NCBI GenBank assembly: GCA_041685075.1
Contig: JAWLGN010000114.1
Location: 1-16,203 of the forward strand
From: JAMCRM01 sp041685075
GTDB lineage: Bacteria > Acidobacteriota > Terriglobia > Bryobacterales > Bryobacteraceae
Direction: 5' to 3'
DNA: 16,203 bases
This document shows positions 5,469-14,100 of the stretch, in pieces. The stretch's first letter is position 1, and the number at the start of each line of letters is the position of its first letter. The notes below the pieces were generated by a model. That model saw only the letters and a program-made list of their open reading frames with translations. It ran no database searches and was not told the origin of the DNA. A program made the position numbers and the translations under genes.

Positions 5469-7514
5469 TTAGGGCTTCCCGGTCTCGGGCTTGCCCGTCT
5501 CCCGGGCCAGCCGCACCTTGGCATTTTCGAGTTTCTTCGTCACCGAGGCGATTTCGGCGGGATCGGATTCGGCCTGGGAAGCGGCTTCCCATGCCTTGAG
5601 CGAAGCCTGCCATTGCAGAATCGCCTCGCGCGTCTTGCCGCGCTTGAAGTAGACGTCGCCCAGGTGGTCGTGCACGGTGGGATCGTTCCCCAGTCTCTCG
5701 AGCGCGCGAACCAGCAGGTCCTCCGCCTCGCCGAGCTTTCCCTGGTGATAGTAGACCCAGGCCAGGCTGTCCAGGTACGCGCCGTTGCCGGGGTCCAACT
5801 CCAGCGCGCGGGTGATCAGCCTCTGCGCCTCGTCCAGCCGCACGGCGCGGTCGGCCAGCATGTAGCCCAGGTAGTTCATGGCGCCGGCATTGTCCGGCTC
5901 CAGTTCCAGCACCTTGCGGAACTCGGCCTCGGCGCGGTCGTACTGCTTCATGCGCTCGAACAGCGCGCCGCGCATGAAGTGGACCGCCGCCTGGTCCTCC
6001 TTGCCCTCAGAGAGTTTCTGGGCTTCTTCGAGCGCCTGGGCGCCCTCCTCCCAGCGCTTGCCCTTCTCGTAAATCTGGGCCAGTGCCAGCCAGGTTTCGC
6101 GGTCGCGCTCGCCGTTGAGCAGGGAACGCACCTGGGCGGCCGCCTCGTCGGTCTTACCGGCGTCTGCCAGCACCGAGGCATGCACCAGTTTCACCAGCCG
6201 CTCGTTGGGGTACTTCTTGGAGGCGGCTTCGGCTTCCTCCTGCGCCCGTTGATAGTTGCGGGCCATGCGCCAGGTGTCCACCACGTGCACCGCGGCGCGC
6301 GCGCCGTTGGAGGGGTCGAGAGCCGCAATCTGCCCGAAGGCGTCCACGGCTTCCGGGTACTGGCCGGCACTGCGATAGAGCAGCCCCAGCCGCTCCAGCA
6401 GCATGGCGCGATTGCTCCGCTCCGCCGCGTTGTACTCCTTCTTGGCGGTCTCCTCGAGAATGCCCTTCAGCAGCGCGATGGCCTCTTCCGGCTTGCCCTC
6501 GGCATCCAGCAGGTTCACCTCGTCGTAGCGCACCTCGAGGCTGTTGCCGTCCATCTGCCGGGCCTTCTCGAGCGCCGCGCGCGCCTGGACGAAGTCGCGC
6601 TTGATGCGGTGGATCTCGGCGATGCGCAGGTGCGCCTGTGCGTCCCGCGGCTCCTCGGCCGCCACCTCGGTGTAGATTTTGAGCGCTTCGTCGACGTTGT
6701 CGGAGTAGAGCAGGGCCTGCGCCAGTGCGCGCTTCAGCCGTGAGTTCTCCGGCTGCAACTCCAGCGCTTTGCGATACACCTGGGCGGCGCTGCGGAAGTC
6801 CCGCAACTGTTCGTATGAGGCCGCCAGCGCGCTCAACGTCCGGGCGCTGGGGTTGCGCTCGTTGAGCTGCTTCAGCTTCTCGATGGCCCGTGCCGTGTCC
6901 CCCACGTCGGAGTAGACGATGGCCAGTCCGGTCAGCGCGTCTTCGTTATGGGGGTCCAGGGCCAGGGCCTGGTTATAGGCCTTCTCGGAGTCCACCGAAC
7001 TGCCGGCGGCTTTGTAGAGCCGGCCCAGCGCCAGCCAGGCGTCCAGGTCCTTGGGCGCGCGCGTGGTGATCTCGCGGTACTGCTCGATGGACCGGCGCAG
7101 CATGTTCTCGTTGAGCTTGCCCTGCTGCGGGTCCCCGATCATCCGCATGTAGATGCGCCCCAGGATGCGCCGCGCCTCGATGTTGCCGGGGTTCTGCTTG
7201 AGCATCTCCTCGGCTTCGAGCACGGCGTCGTTCAGGCGCCCGGCCTGAATGTAGAGGTCCGTCAGTTCCTCCGCCAGGAAACCTGCCGAGGAATCCTGCT
7301 TCAGGGCCGCGCGGTAGTGCTCGATGGCTTTGTTCAGGTACTCGCCACGATGGCCGTAGGCCCCTGCCAGTTCCGCGTACAGGTGGCCCATGGCGTAGTT
7401 GTAATAGGCCTCGGCCTTGTCCGGCGTAGGTGTCGCAGCCGGTGCCGGCGGCTGGCCGTAAAACGTGTTGGCCAGCGCGGTGGCCAGCAGAAACACTGTC
7501 GCGGAGCGGGTCAT
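5469..7514 (-). CDS. Exported TPR-repeat protein
   Basis: The protein is 681 residues from ATG 7514. The N-terminus MTRSATVFLLATALANTFYG followed by QPPAPAATPTP looks like a Sec signal peptide and a Pro/Ala spacer; there is no lipobox Cys. The rest is a long series, roughly a dozen or more, of TPR helix pairs, for example DLDAWLALGRLYKAAGSSVDSEKAYNQALALDPHN and DNAGAMNYLGYMLADRAVRLDEAQRLITRALELDPGN, with the hallmark W/L-G-Y-A-P positions. It ends in a tandem ETGKPETGKP. TPR solenoids are protein-binding scaffolds; the partner cannot be told. The frame opens 57 bases earlier at 7571, but that start would hide the signal peptide. The gene is divergent from miaA. Similar periplasmic TPR proteins are common in Acidobacteriota. 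Confidence 0.88.
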   Translation of the reverse strand: MTRSATVFLLATALANTFYGQPPAPAATPTPDKAEAYYNYAMGHLYAELAGAYGHRGEYLNKAIEHYRAALKQDSSAGFLAEELTDLYIQAGRLNDAVLEAEEMLKQNPGNIEARRILGRIYMRMIGDPQQGKLNENMLRRSIEQYREITTRAPKDLDAWLALGRLYKAAGSSVDSEKAYNQALALDPHNEDALTGLAIVYSDVGDTARAIEKLKQLNERNPSARTLSALAASYEQLRDFRSAAQVYRKALELQPENSRLKRALAQALLYSDNVDEALKIYTEVAAEEPRDAQAHLRIAEIHRIKRDFVQARAALEKARQMDGNSLEVRYDEVNLLDAEGKPEEAIALLKGILEETAKKEYNAAERSNRAMLLERLGLLYRSAGQYPEAVDAFGQIAALDPSNGARAAVHVVDTWRMARNYQRAQEEAEAASKKYPNERLVKLVHASVLADAGKTDEAAAQVRSLLNGERDRETWLALAQIYEKGKRWEEGAQALEEAQKLSEGKEDQAAVHFMRGALFERMKQYDRAEAEFRKVLELEPDNAGAMNYLGYMLADRAVRLDEAQRLITRALELDPGNGAYLDSLAWVYYHQGKLGEAEDLLVRALERLGNDPTVHDHLGDVYFKRGKTREAILQWQASLKAWEAASQAESDPAEIASVTKKLENAKVRLARETGKPETGKP

Positions 7515-7613
7515 TGCGATTTGCTTTCTTCGACCTCTGGTTGGATGCCCGGACGGGTTCCACCGTTCCATTTCATTGTATAACGAAGGTTTGGCCGCGG
7601 GCGCCGTAGTTCT

Positions 7614-8576
7614 ATGGTATCGGAATTCCCCCTGGTGGCAGTAGTGGGCCCTACCGGTTCCGGCAAAAGCGAACTGGCATTGAGCATCGCCGAAGCCTTT
7701 CAGGGCGAGGTAATCAACTGCGATTCCTTACAGATCTACCGTTATTTCAACATCGGAACGGCTAAGCTCAGCCCGCAGGAGATGCGTGGCATTGCGCACC
7801 ATCTGATCGACATCGCGGACCCGGACGAGGTTTTTACCGCCGGGGAGTACACCCGGCGAGCCCGCGCCGCGCTGGCTGAGATCACCGGGCGGCGCCGGTT
7901 ACCGGTGGTGGCCGGAGGGACGGGTTTTTACCTGCGTGCTCTGTTGGAGGGGCTCTTCGCCGGACCGGAGCGCGAACCGGCGCTGCGGGAGCGGCTGGCC
8001 GCGCGAGAGCGGCGCCGCCCCGGTTCGCTGCACCGTCTGCTGGGCCGTTTCGACCCCGCGGCGGCGGCGCGCATCCATCCCCACGACATTCCCAAGACCA
8101 TGCGGGCGCTCGAAGTCTGCCTGCTGGCGCGCCGCCCCATGAGCGAGATGTTCCGGGAGGGGCGCGACGCCCTGCGCGGCTACCGCGTCCTGAAGCTGGG
8201 TCTCGACCCGGACCGTGCCGCGCTGTACCGCGCGCTCGACGAGCGCTGCGCCCGCATGTTCGCCTCCGGCCTGGTCGAAGAGGTGCGCGCGATTTTGGAC
8301 AGGGGGTTTTCTCCCCGGGTGAAAGCCTTCGAGTCCCACGGCTACAAGCAGGCGCTCCAGATGGTGGGCGGCGAGTTGACGCCCGAGCAGTCCCTGGAAG
8401 AAGCTCAACGCAACACCCGGCGTTACGCCAAGCGCCAGATGACCTGGTTCCGCCGCGAGTCCGGCATCGAGTGGCTCCAGGGCTTCGGCCACGACCCGGC
8501 CGTGCGGCAGGCCGCGCTCGACTGCGTGGGCCGTTTCTTAAGCCAGCCGCAGTCCGGCCTCGGCGGCGATCGATAG
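7614..8576 (+). CDS. miaA: MiaA, tRNA dimethylallyltransferase
   Basis: The 320-residue protein is of normal length. It moves a dimethylallyl group from dimethylallyl diphosphate to N6 of adenosine 37 in tRNAs reading UNN codons. Visible motifs: P-loop GPTGSGKS (12-19), NCDSLQIYRYFNIGTAK (35-51) with the catalytic Asp, HHLID (62-66), VVAGGTGFYLRALLEG (98-113), and RYAKRQMTWFR near the C-terminus. Start ATG 7614 gives a P-loop at the usual distance, though no strong ribosome site precedes it. TATAAC at 7579-7584 may be its -10 box, but no good -35 partner is seen. The last 39 bp overlap the end of convergent tsaD. Confidence 0.97.
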   Translation: MVSEFPLVAVVGPTGSGKSELALSIAEAFQGEVINCDSLQIYRYFNIGTAKLSPQEMRGIAHHLIDIADPDEVFTAGEYTRRARAALAEITGRRRLPVVAGGTGFYLRALLEGLFAGPEREPALRERLAARERRRPGSLHRLLGRFDPAAAARIHPHDIPKTMRALEVCLLARRPMSEMFREGRDALRGYRVLKLGLDPDRAALYRALDERCARMFASGLVEEVRAILDRGFSPRVKAFESHGYKQALQMVGGELTPEQSLEEAQRNTRRYAKRQMTWFRRESGIEWLQGFGHDPAVRQAALDCVGRFLSQPQSGLGGDR

Positions 8577-9617
8577 ATCGTCGAAGGCGCCGCGTTCCAG
8601 CCGCGGGAAGGCCGCCGCCGCGATCATGGCGGCGTTGTCTGTCGAGAGCCCCGGGGTGGGGAAGTGCACGGGGTAGGGCAGGTGCGCCTCCGCCGCCGCC
8701 GCGCGCAGCCCGGAGTTGCAGGCCACCCCGCCTGAGATGATTACTGCCCGCGCCTCGATCTGCTCCGCCGCTGCCGCGGCGCGCCGCAGCAGTTCGTCGA
8801 TGACCCTGCGTTGGAAGGAGGCCAGCAGGTCCAGGGTGCGCTGGGGCGTCACCGCCCGCCATTCCTCCGCCGTGGGGCGCGGCCTTTCCGCCAGCAACCG
8901 GCGCCGCCGCGCGATCTCTTCTTCCATGTCGTGGGCCTGCACCCAGCGCAGCACCGCGGTCTTCAGGCCGCTGAAGCTGAAGTCCAGCGCGTTGCCCTTC
9001 ATCTTCGCCGGGGTGAAGCGCACGGCGCGCGGGTCGCCGAAGGGCGCCAGCCGGTCGATCACCGGACCTCCGGGATAGCCGAAGCCAAGCAGTTTGGCCA
9101 CCTTGTCGAAGGCTTCGCCCGCGGCGTCGTCGCGCGTCTTGCCGAGCAGCCGGTAACGGTAATCCTCCCGCGTTTCGAACAGGTGCGTGTGGCCGCCGCT
9201 CACCACCAGCGCCAGGGCAGGGAATTCGACCGGCGCGCCCCTTTGCCGGGCTTCCAGAATCACCGCGTGAATGTGGCCCTCGATGTGGTTGACCCCGATC
9301 AGCGGGATGCCGCGCGCAAACGAGAGCGACTTGGCATAGGTCAGCCCCACCAGCAGCGAGCCGACCAGCCCCGGCCCCACCGTTACCGCGATGGCGGCCA
9401 GATCTTCCCAGCGGCTGCCGGACTGCTCCATGGCGGCCCGCACCACCGGCACGATGGCGCGCAGGTGCTCCCGCGAGGCCAGTTCCGGCACCACCCCGCC
9501 GTACTTGCCGTGGGTGTCCAGTTGCGACGCCACCACGGAAGCCAGCACCGCGGCGCCGTTCTCCACCACCGCCGCGGCGGTCTCATCGCACGAAGATTCG
9601 ATCCCCAGTATGCGCAC
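8538..9617 (-). CDS. tsaD: TsaD, tRNA N6-adenosine threonylcarbamoyltransferase
   Basis: The 359-residue protein is of normal length for TsaD (Gcp/YgjD/Kae1), which with TsaB and TsaE transfers threonylcarbamoyl to A37 of tRNAs reading ANN codons. It shows the ASKHA ATPase pattern: MRILGIESSCDETAAAVV at the start, VGPGLVGSLLVGL (80-92), the metal-binding NHIEGHIHA (H111, H115), VVSGGHTHL, GEAFDKVAKLLGFGYPGGP, FSFSGLKTAV, IISGGVACN and STDNAAM (Asp327). The start codon is GTG 9617-9615, with a weak ribosome site (TGATAGCAG). Its 3' end overlaps miaA tail to tail by 39 bp. TsaB and TsaE are not in this window. Confidence 0.97.
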   Translation of the reverse strand: MRILGIESSCDETAAAVVENGAAVLASVVASQLDTHGKYGGVVPELASREHLRAIVPVVRAAMEQSGSRWEDLAAIAVTVGPGLVGSLLVGLTYAKSLSFARGIPLIGVNHIEGHIHAVILEARQRGAPVEFPALALVVSGGHTHLFETREDYRYRLLGKTRDDAAGEAFDKVAKLLGFGYPGGPVIDRLAPFGDPRAVRFTPAKMKGNALDFSFSGLKTAVLRWVQAHDMEEEIARRRRLLAERPRPTAEEWRAVTPQRTLDLLASFQRRVIDELLRRAAAAAEQIEARAVIISGGVACNSGLRAAAAEAHLPYPVHFPTPGLSTDNAAMIAAAAFPRLERGAFDDLSIAAEAGLRLA

Positions 9618-9675
9618 CTGCTATCACTGTAGCGCGGCGACAGGCCGGTGCCGGAGGCCGCTGGTTGCGCGTTGC

Positions 9676-9685
9676 AGGCTAGGTC
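9676..9685 (+). repeat. Left target-site duplication of the IS4 element
   Basis: AGGCTAGGTC directly precedes the left inverted end and is repeated exactly after the right end at 11139-11148. Ten bases is within the 10-12 bp duplication typical of IS4-family transposition. Confidence 0.9.
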
Positions 9686-9702
9686 CAATACCGTTCACTT
9701 AA
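9686..9702 (+). repeat. Left terminal inverted repeat of the IS4 element
   Basis: CAATACCGTTCACTTAA pairs with the right end with one mismatch. The TGA stop of the out-of-frame transposase tail (9697-9695) falls inside this repeat. Confidence 0.9.
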
Positions 9703-9880
9703 GAATTCGGATCTGTTTCCCGAAGTTGATCCGTCGCGTGCGCTGGCGATTCCGGGGGCGCAGCGGATAGTTGCTCATCTTACGCTTCACCCCGCGTGGG
9801 TTGATGCGACCGCGGCTCGAGGTGACCCTCTCCTGAAGAATTTCATCCAGTGTCGCTTCATGAAAAGCTTTCTTCTGCTG
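9695..9880 (-). pseudogene. Out-of-frame C-terminal tail of the IS4 transposase
   Basis: This frame reads QQKKAFHEATLDEILQERV and then SSRGRINPRGVKRKMSNY, matching the conserved (R/S)xNPRxVKRKMSN(Y/F) ending of this IS4 transposase type, and stops inside the left inverted repeat. It lies one base out of frame from the main transposase frame. The two frames give matching PP residues exactly at the run of six C (9887-9882), so the full protein of about 460 residues is split there. It could be joined by +1 frameshifting or be a 1-bp insertion mutation. Confidence 0.8.
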
Positions 9881-11078
9881 AGGGGGGAACAGAAACGTAG
9901 CGGGGAAGCCGGCGTTGGACCACACGGACGGCATGAATGAACGAGCGCCGGTCAGGATCTTCGTTGGCCCGCAGTGAGGCTTCGTGCATCAGCCCGCGAA
10001 TGGCATAGTGGGCCAAAAGCAAGCCGTAGAATTCCTGGCGAACCAACTCTGGCGTCTTGCTGCGCAGAACGATCTGCGCACCACGCAAGTGAGTCTTCAA
10101 CTCATCCAAGGCAGTCTCAATTTCCCAGCGCTCGTGATACAGCGCCGCCAGTTCTTTCGCCGGCGCTGCAGCGGGATTCAGGATCGTGGTGATCAGTCGG
10201 TAGATGGGATCGGCGCCGGGCACGTCTTTCAGGCGGTATTCGATCACGCGTACCACGATGGCTCGACGCCGATTCCGGCGATCCGAAGTGGAAGCGTAGA
10301 TGCGGCTGAGATAGGAGCCGTCCGGCAGTCGCTGATCCACCTCCAGACGCGCATTTTGACGGACTCGCCACAGCAAGTCCGCTCCGGTTTGCGCGGCCGC
10401 CTGCCAAAGTTTGTAGCTGGGGAAGAACCGGTCGGCCAGGCACAGCATGTCTTTCCGGAGTGCGGGTACCACATCCCGCGCCAGGGTGATTTCATCGGTC
10501 GCATACCCGGCCATGCGGGCATGCCACAGAACGTGCGTGCCGTTCTCCAGCAACGCCACAAAGCGAATTTTGGGAAATGCGCTGGCACCGCGACTGGCAC
10601 CCGGCCGCCCGAACGCCTCTTCGTTTGCGGCGGTATCGGCGGTGTCCAACGTGCTGCCGTCCAGACTCATCAGTCGCCAATGGCGATACCACGCTCCCCG
10701 CGTGCGCTTCTCGGCAATGGGACAAACGACCGTTTCGTAGAGTTTCTGCAGCGGTTCTGGTCCCAGGCGGCTTCGCGCCTGGGAAATGCCCGACTTGCCG
10801 GCCACCTTCACTTTTGCCGAGGGGTCCATGAGCCACTGAACTCCCTCCAGCAGGCACCGCAGGACCTCCCGGTAGGACGAGCGCATATATAGCGCCAGGG
10901 CGATGACATAGTAGACGACGACGTGAGCAGGCAGATCGCGCTCGCGCACGCTGGCGCGCTGGGTCTCGGTGAGCACCTCGCGCACTTTCTCAAGGGGGAA
11001 GAACTTCGCGATCACGCCGAGGCTTATGTAGTCGGTGATGCGACTCCCGGCGGGCAATGACGCGACGGTACGGGCCAT
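9858..11078 (-). CDS. IS4-family DDE transposase, C-terminus lost to a frameshift
   Basis: The 406-residue frame holds an IS4-type N-terminal region (about 10-115) and an RNase H-like DDE domain: D140 in LMSLDGSTLDTAD, D216 in LCLADRFF, and E321 in YHERWEIETALDELK, where Y314-R317-E321-K328 gives the exact IS4 signature Y-x2-R-x3-E-x6-K. A promoter (TTCACT/TATTCT) lies in the right end. The start ATG 11078 is chosen because GGGAGG precedes it at a suitable distance; a GTG at 11111 in the same frame has no ribosome site. The frame ends early (VPPSAEESFS), and the conserved tail is found in the next frame after a C6 run at 9887-9882. All three catalytic residues precede the break. Confidence 0.92.
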   Translation of the reverse strand: MARTVASLPAGSRITDYISLGVIAKFFPLEKVREVLTETQRASVRERDLPAHVVVYYVIALALYMRSSYREVLRCLLEGVQWLMDPSAKVKVAGKSGISQARSRLGPEPLQKLYETVVCPIAEKRTRGAWYRHWRLMSLDGSTLDTADTAANEEAFGRPGASRGASAFPKIRFVALLENGTHVLWHARMAGYATDEITLARDVVPALRKDMLCLADRFFPSYKLWQAAAQTGADLLWRVRQNARLEVDQRLPDGSYLSRIYASTSDRRNRRRAIVVRVIEYRLKDVPGADPIYRLITTILNPAAAPAKELAALYHERWEIETALDELKTHLRGAQIVLRSKTPELVRQEFYGLLLAHYAIRGLMHEASLRANEDPDRRSFIHAVRVVQRRLPRYVSVPPSAEESFS

Positions 11079-11101
11079 TCTGGGGGCCTCCCGCCCCAAA
11101 C

Positions 11102-11130
11102 AGAATAGCACAGAACTGTTGTTAAGTGAA
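11102..11130 (-). promoter_or_regulatory. Predicted transposase promoter in the IS right end
   Basis: On the minus strand TTCACT (11130-11125) is followed after 17 bases by TATTCT (11107-11102). The -35 box lies within the inverted repeat, a common arrangement that lets bound transposase reduce its own expression. Each box matches about four to five of six consensus bases. Confidence 0.45.
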
Positions 11131-11138
11131 CAGTATTG
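11122..11138 (-). repeat. Right terminal inverted repeat of the IS4 element
   Basis: Read on the minus strand it is CAATACTGTTCACTTAA, matching the left end at 16 of 17 positions. Confidence 0.9.
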
Positions 11139-11148
11139 AGGCTAGGTC
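11139..11148 (+). repeat. Right target-site duplication of the IS4 element
   Basis: AGGCTAGGTC is an exact copy of 9676-9685 and directly follows the right inverted end. Confidence 0.9.
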
Positions 11149-11188
11149 AGTTGCAATGCGGGTGTATGCGAGATAAATTACGTGGGCA

Positions 11189-14100
11189 ATGCGCTTCAAA
11201 TTCTGGGTTTTGCTTCTCGCAGTGGTGCTGTGTGCGCCCGAGGCCGCCTTGTCGCAGGCCGGCCTGGGCGTGATTCAAGGCACCGTCCAAGACGCCTCCG
11301 GAGCGGTCGTGCCCGGGGCCAAAGTGACCGCTACGCACGTCTCGACGGCGCGCCAGTACAACACCACAGCCAACGAAGTGGGGTTCTACATGTTCCCCGC
11401 CATGCGTTCGGGGGACTACAGCATCAGCATCGAGTCTCCGGGGATGGAACCGTTCAAGGGAACGTTCTTCCTGCAGACCGGCCAGACCGCTGTGGTGAAC
11501 GCAGCACTGAAAGTAGGTACCAGCGTCACGGAGGTCACGGTATCCTCCGGAGTAGCGCCCCTGGTGACCACCACCGCGCCTACCCTGGCCCAAATCACGG
11601 ACCGCGCGCGGCTGGACCAGTTGCCGGTCAGCGGGCGCATGTTCCAGTCGCTGGTGACGACGACGACCCCGGGCATAGACGGGCCGTCGATGCAGCCCTT
11701 CGTCTGGGGCATCAAGTACGGTGTCGAGTTCGTACAGGACGGCGCCTCGCTCGAGAGCCGCGATATCGGTGAAATTCATGGGCGGCCCCCGGGGATGGAT
11801 ACCATCGATGAGTTCCGCGTGGAAACCAGCAACTCCTCGGCGAAGCTGAAGCGTCCCGGCACTGTGGTGGTCAGCACCCGCTCGGGCAGCAACCAGGTGC
11901 ACGGCTCGCTTTTCGAGATCGCCCGCAACAACAATCTGGGCTTCGGCGTGGCCCGGCAGCGGCAGGACCGCTGGGAGCGCCCGTCGCACATGGTTCGCAA
12001 CGAGTTCGGCGGTTCGCTGGGCGGACCGGTTTATCTGCCCAAAGTCTACGACGGCAGGAACCGCACCTTCTTCTTCTACTCCTACGAGGCCTATCGCTCC
12101 ATGACCGCCACCACCCGCGGCGCCCAGGTGCCCACGGCGGCCATGCGGGAAGGCGATTTCAGCGGCCTGGTCGACGGCAGCGGCCGCAAGTACACGCTCT
12201 ACGATCCCTGGAGCACGGCCGGCAGCGACCAGAACTGGATGCGGGTTCCGTTCGTCAACAACCAGATCCCCATCAGCCGGATGAGCCCGCTCGCCAAGTA
12301 CCTGTACAGCGTCACGCCGCTTCCGAACGACCCCTCCAATCCGCTGGTGGATGCCAACTACTGGCACCAGGGGCCGAATAACCGCAAGGAGTGGACCACC
12401 ACCGCGCGCGTAGACCACCGGTTGACCGACGCCAGCCAGATCTTCTTCCGGTACAGCTATGGCCTGCGGGACACCTTCGCGCAGGCGGGCGTCGATCCCA
12501 TCACGCTGGACCGGTCGGCCAACGGGAACTGGCGGCCTATCCGCAACCACACAGCGGTTGTCAACTGGACTCACAGCTTTTCCCCCACCCTGTTCCACGA
12601 GACCAACTTCAACATCAGCACCGAGGACCTGAACCTCATCAACGTCGGCGACGACAAGAAGTACGCGGACATCCTCGGGCTGCCGAACCCGTTCGACGAG
12701 TACGGCTTCCCCAATATCACCAGCACCGGGTTGGGCATGATGTGGCGCACCACGTCCAACCGCCGCAACGCCATCACCCACGCCTACAACGTGGATGAGA
12801 ACGTCACCAAAATTCACGGGCGCCATACCCTCATGTTCGGCGGGCGCGTCAAGTACGAAAAATTGAACATTCTGCCGGACCAGCAGCAGGTGCAGGGGGC
12901 GCACACGCCCGCCAGCCTGGCGACCGGCCTGTACGATCCGGCCTCCGGCTCCACCTACGGCGCGGTCCCCTTTACGGGGCATAACGCGGCCAACCTGTTC
13001 CTCGGAGTCATGGGCAGCTACTCGGTGAACTTCGTGCGCAAGTGGTACGACATGCACGACTACGAATTCGCCATGTACTTCCAGGACGACTTCAAGGTGA
13101 ACAGCCGGCTCACGCTCAACATGGGTGTCCGCTGGGAGATTTATACTCCCGTGCGGGAGGCGAACAACATCCTGACCGGTTTCGATAAGGACTCGCTCTC
13201 GATCGTGAATGGAGCGGACTTCGAGACCATGTACCGGACGAAGTCTTCCACTCCATCCATTACCCGGATCTTCGCCGAAAACCTGGGAGTCAAGTTCGTG
13301 CGGCCCGGCGACGTGGGGCTGCCGGACGGACTCATTCACCTGAACAAATGGGACTTCAACCCGCGCGTGGGAGCCGCCTACACGGTCACGGAAGGACAGC
13401 GTCCCTTTGTCGTGCGCGGCGGTTACGGCATTTACGGCTACCCCATGCCGCTTCGCGACTTCACCGCCCGCATGCGGTTGAACCCGCCCACCACGGCCCG
13501 CTTTACCCGTTCGCTGGGCGACTCCGCCCAGAATCCGGACGGGCTGCCCTCCTGGGGTCTCCGCTCCGTGCCGGACGTGATTGCGGGCGTGAACAGCCGG
13601 GACGTCCTGGACGTCAACAGTCCGGGCGGCATCAGCCGGGGCTCGTTCTCGGTGGTGTACTTCAATCCGGACCAGCCCACCAGCCGGGCGCACCAGTGGA
13701 ACGTCACGTTGGAGAAGGAGATCTTCGCCGACACGCTCCTCAAGTTCGGCTACGTGGGGACCCACGGCTCGCGGCTGGGCATGTATTACTCCTACAACGG
13801 CGCCCCGAACAACTATGTCTGGTTCACCACCACGGGCGAGCCGCTTCCCACCGGAACCTACCAGGCCACGGCCCGGCGCGTCTTCGAGAAGACCACTTTC
13901 GGCGAAATCGAAGAGTACCGGAAAGAGGGCTGGTCCAACTCGCAGAACTTCCAGCTCGAGCTGAACCGGCGCTACTCGAAGGGCCTGGGCTTCCAGATCT
14001 ACTACGTGATGAGCAACTCCATGAGGGCCGGCGGCGACGGCTGGAGCGGGGACATCCTGTATCCGGCCGAGATCTACATGCCCGGCGCCGTGCCCACCGA

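Larger units (their letters stand above)
9686..11138 (-). mobile_element. Complete IS4-family insertion sequence, 1453 bp
   Basis: The element carries one transposase gene on the minus strand and ends in inverted repeats starting CAATAC: left 9686-9702 reads CAATACCGTTCACTTAA; right 11138-11122 (minus strand) reads CAATACTGTTCACTTAA, 16 of 17 identical. A perfect 10-bp direct repeat flanks it, so both ends are exact and the insertion looks fairly recent. It landed between tsaD and the TonB-dependent receptor, 40 bp before the receptor start codon (51 bases from the IS end to the start, counting the duplication). The transposase reading frame is interrupted near its end, so present activity is uncertain. 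Confidence 0.93.

Noticed and set aside
9618..9675. Search for tRNA or small RNA genes in the tsaD-IS gap and other intergenic stretches
   Set aside because: No cloverleaf, CRISPR-like array or riboswitch pattern could be supported in any of the gaps.
10391..10412. GTAGCTGGGGAA inside the transposase resembles the 5358-5450 repeat unit
   Set aside because: Only about 12 bases match and there is no hairpin, so it is taken as chance.
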